This document shows, one piece after another, positions 54,089 to 54,210 of a DNA stretch of 54,210 nt. Source of the stretch: Flavobacteriaceae bacterium (GTDB lineage: Bacteria; Bacteroidota; Bacteroidia; Flavobacteriales; Flavobacteriaceae); contig CANBOV010000007.1 in assembly GCA_947371275.1 (NCBI GenBank), positions 1 to 54,210 on the forward strand. Direction: 5' to 3'. Position 1 is the first letter of the stretch. Every line of letters begins with the position of its first letter. The notes below the pieces were generated by a model, which saw nothing but the letters and a program-made list of their open reading frames with translations, was not told where the DNA came from and made no database searches. Position numbers and translations under genes: made by a program.

Positions 54089-54210
54089 ATGACAGAAGTA
54101 AAACACGAATTAAAACGCTCCCTTGGCCTCATAGATGCCACCAGTCTAGTAGCCGGTTCCATGATTGGCTCCGGTATCTTTTTAGTAACAGCCGCTATGG
54201 CACGCGATGT
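54089..54210 (+). CDS. APC-family amino acid permease, 5' part
   Basis: The first 40 codons of a gene that continues past the window. MTEVKHELKRSLGLIDATSLVAGSMIGSGIF is the N-terminal helix of amino acid/polyamine/organocation permeases; GSMIGSGIF is the substrate-binding unwound part of segment 1. The substrate cannot be judged. It starts 19 nt after the 15-bp tandem repeat tract. Confidence 0.8.
   Translation, partial: MTEVKHELKRSLGLIDATSLVAGSMIGSGIFLVTAAMARD

Noticed and set aside
54104..54116. ACACGAAT match to the repeat
   Set aside because: Only 8 bases, inside the permease coding sequence (KHELK).

Overview
The window looks like a chromosomal stretch of a Flavobacterium-like member of the Bacteroidota. 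It is AT-rich. Its promoters match the Bacteroidota pattern (TTTG or TTG, about 19-20 nt, then TATATTTG or a variant), and Shine-Dalgarno sequences are mostly absent. It carries a type IX secretion gene (porQ) and a T9SS type B cargo protein, a TonB-dependent receptor with a carboxypeptidase-like N-domain, and S1, Lon and DapD proteins of the flavobacterial type. I saw no tRNA, rRNA, CRISPR array, prophage or classical insertion sequence.

Layout. 1-6840: alpha-glucan metabolism: the end of the maltosyltransferase glgE, maltokinase, branching enzyme glgB and a GH31 alpha-glucosidase. Together they turn maltose into maltose-1-phosphate, polymerise it, branch it and hydrolyse it. 6872-18469: housekeeping and envelope genes: M48 lipoprotein protease, Atg22/UMF1-type MFS transporter, fibronectin-III lipoprotein, lon, porQ, cmk, nucleoside MFS permease and rpsA with a long leader. 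18728-31173, all minus strand: esterase, a 1701-residue T9SS cargo protein, an ABC-2 exporter, a small Cys/His protein, a POTRA plus beta-barrel outer-membrane protein, a 37-kDa nucleoid-associated protein, a pRiA4b ORF-3-like protein and a small secreted protein. 31637-37489: TonB-dependent receptor, then a signalling operon with a secreted TPR-like protein, a 56-residue membrane protein, a LytS-type kinase ending in a 2TM domain, two free 2TM proteins and a LytTR regulator. 37486-41846: CDP-alcohol phosphatidyltransferase, heme A synthase, CCA-adding enzyme, a GxxExxY protein and Sua5. 41890-49580: surface glycan cluster with five glycosyltransferases, a WaaP-like kinase and an LTA-synthase-like phosphotransferase. 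49601-54210: dapD, an NlpE-META lipoprotein, ruvX, def, a DUF5606 protein, mazG and the start of an amino-acid permease.

The most interesting signal is a family of short inverted repeats with core AGCCACGAATACACGAAT. Five copies are visible. Two, in inverted orientation, bracket the GxxExxY gene (40841-41272), forming a 432-bp cassette between sua5 and cca. Two more form a 68-bp hairpin without a gene (4265-4332), and one stands alone before glgB (2309-2329). This resembles an autonomous/non-autonomous pair like RAYT/REP, with a PD-(D/E)xK-like nuclease as the candidate mobiliser. The left repeat also supplies the GTG at which the cca reading frame appears to begin.
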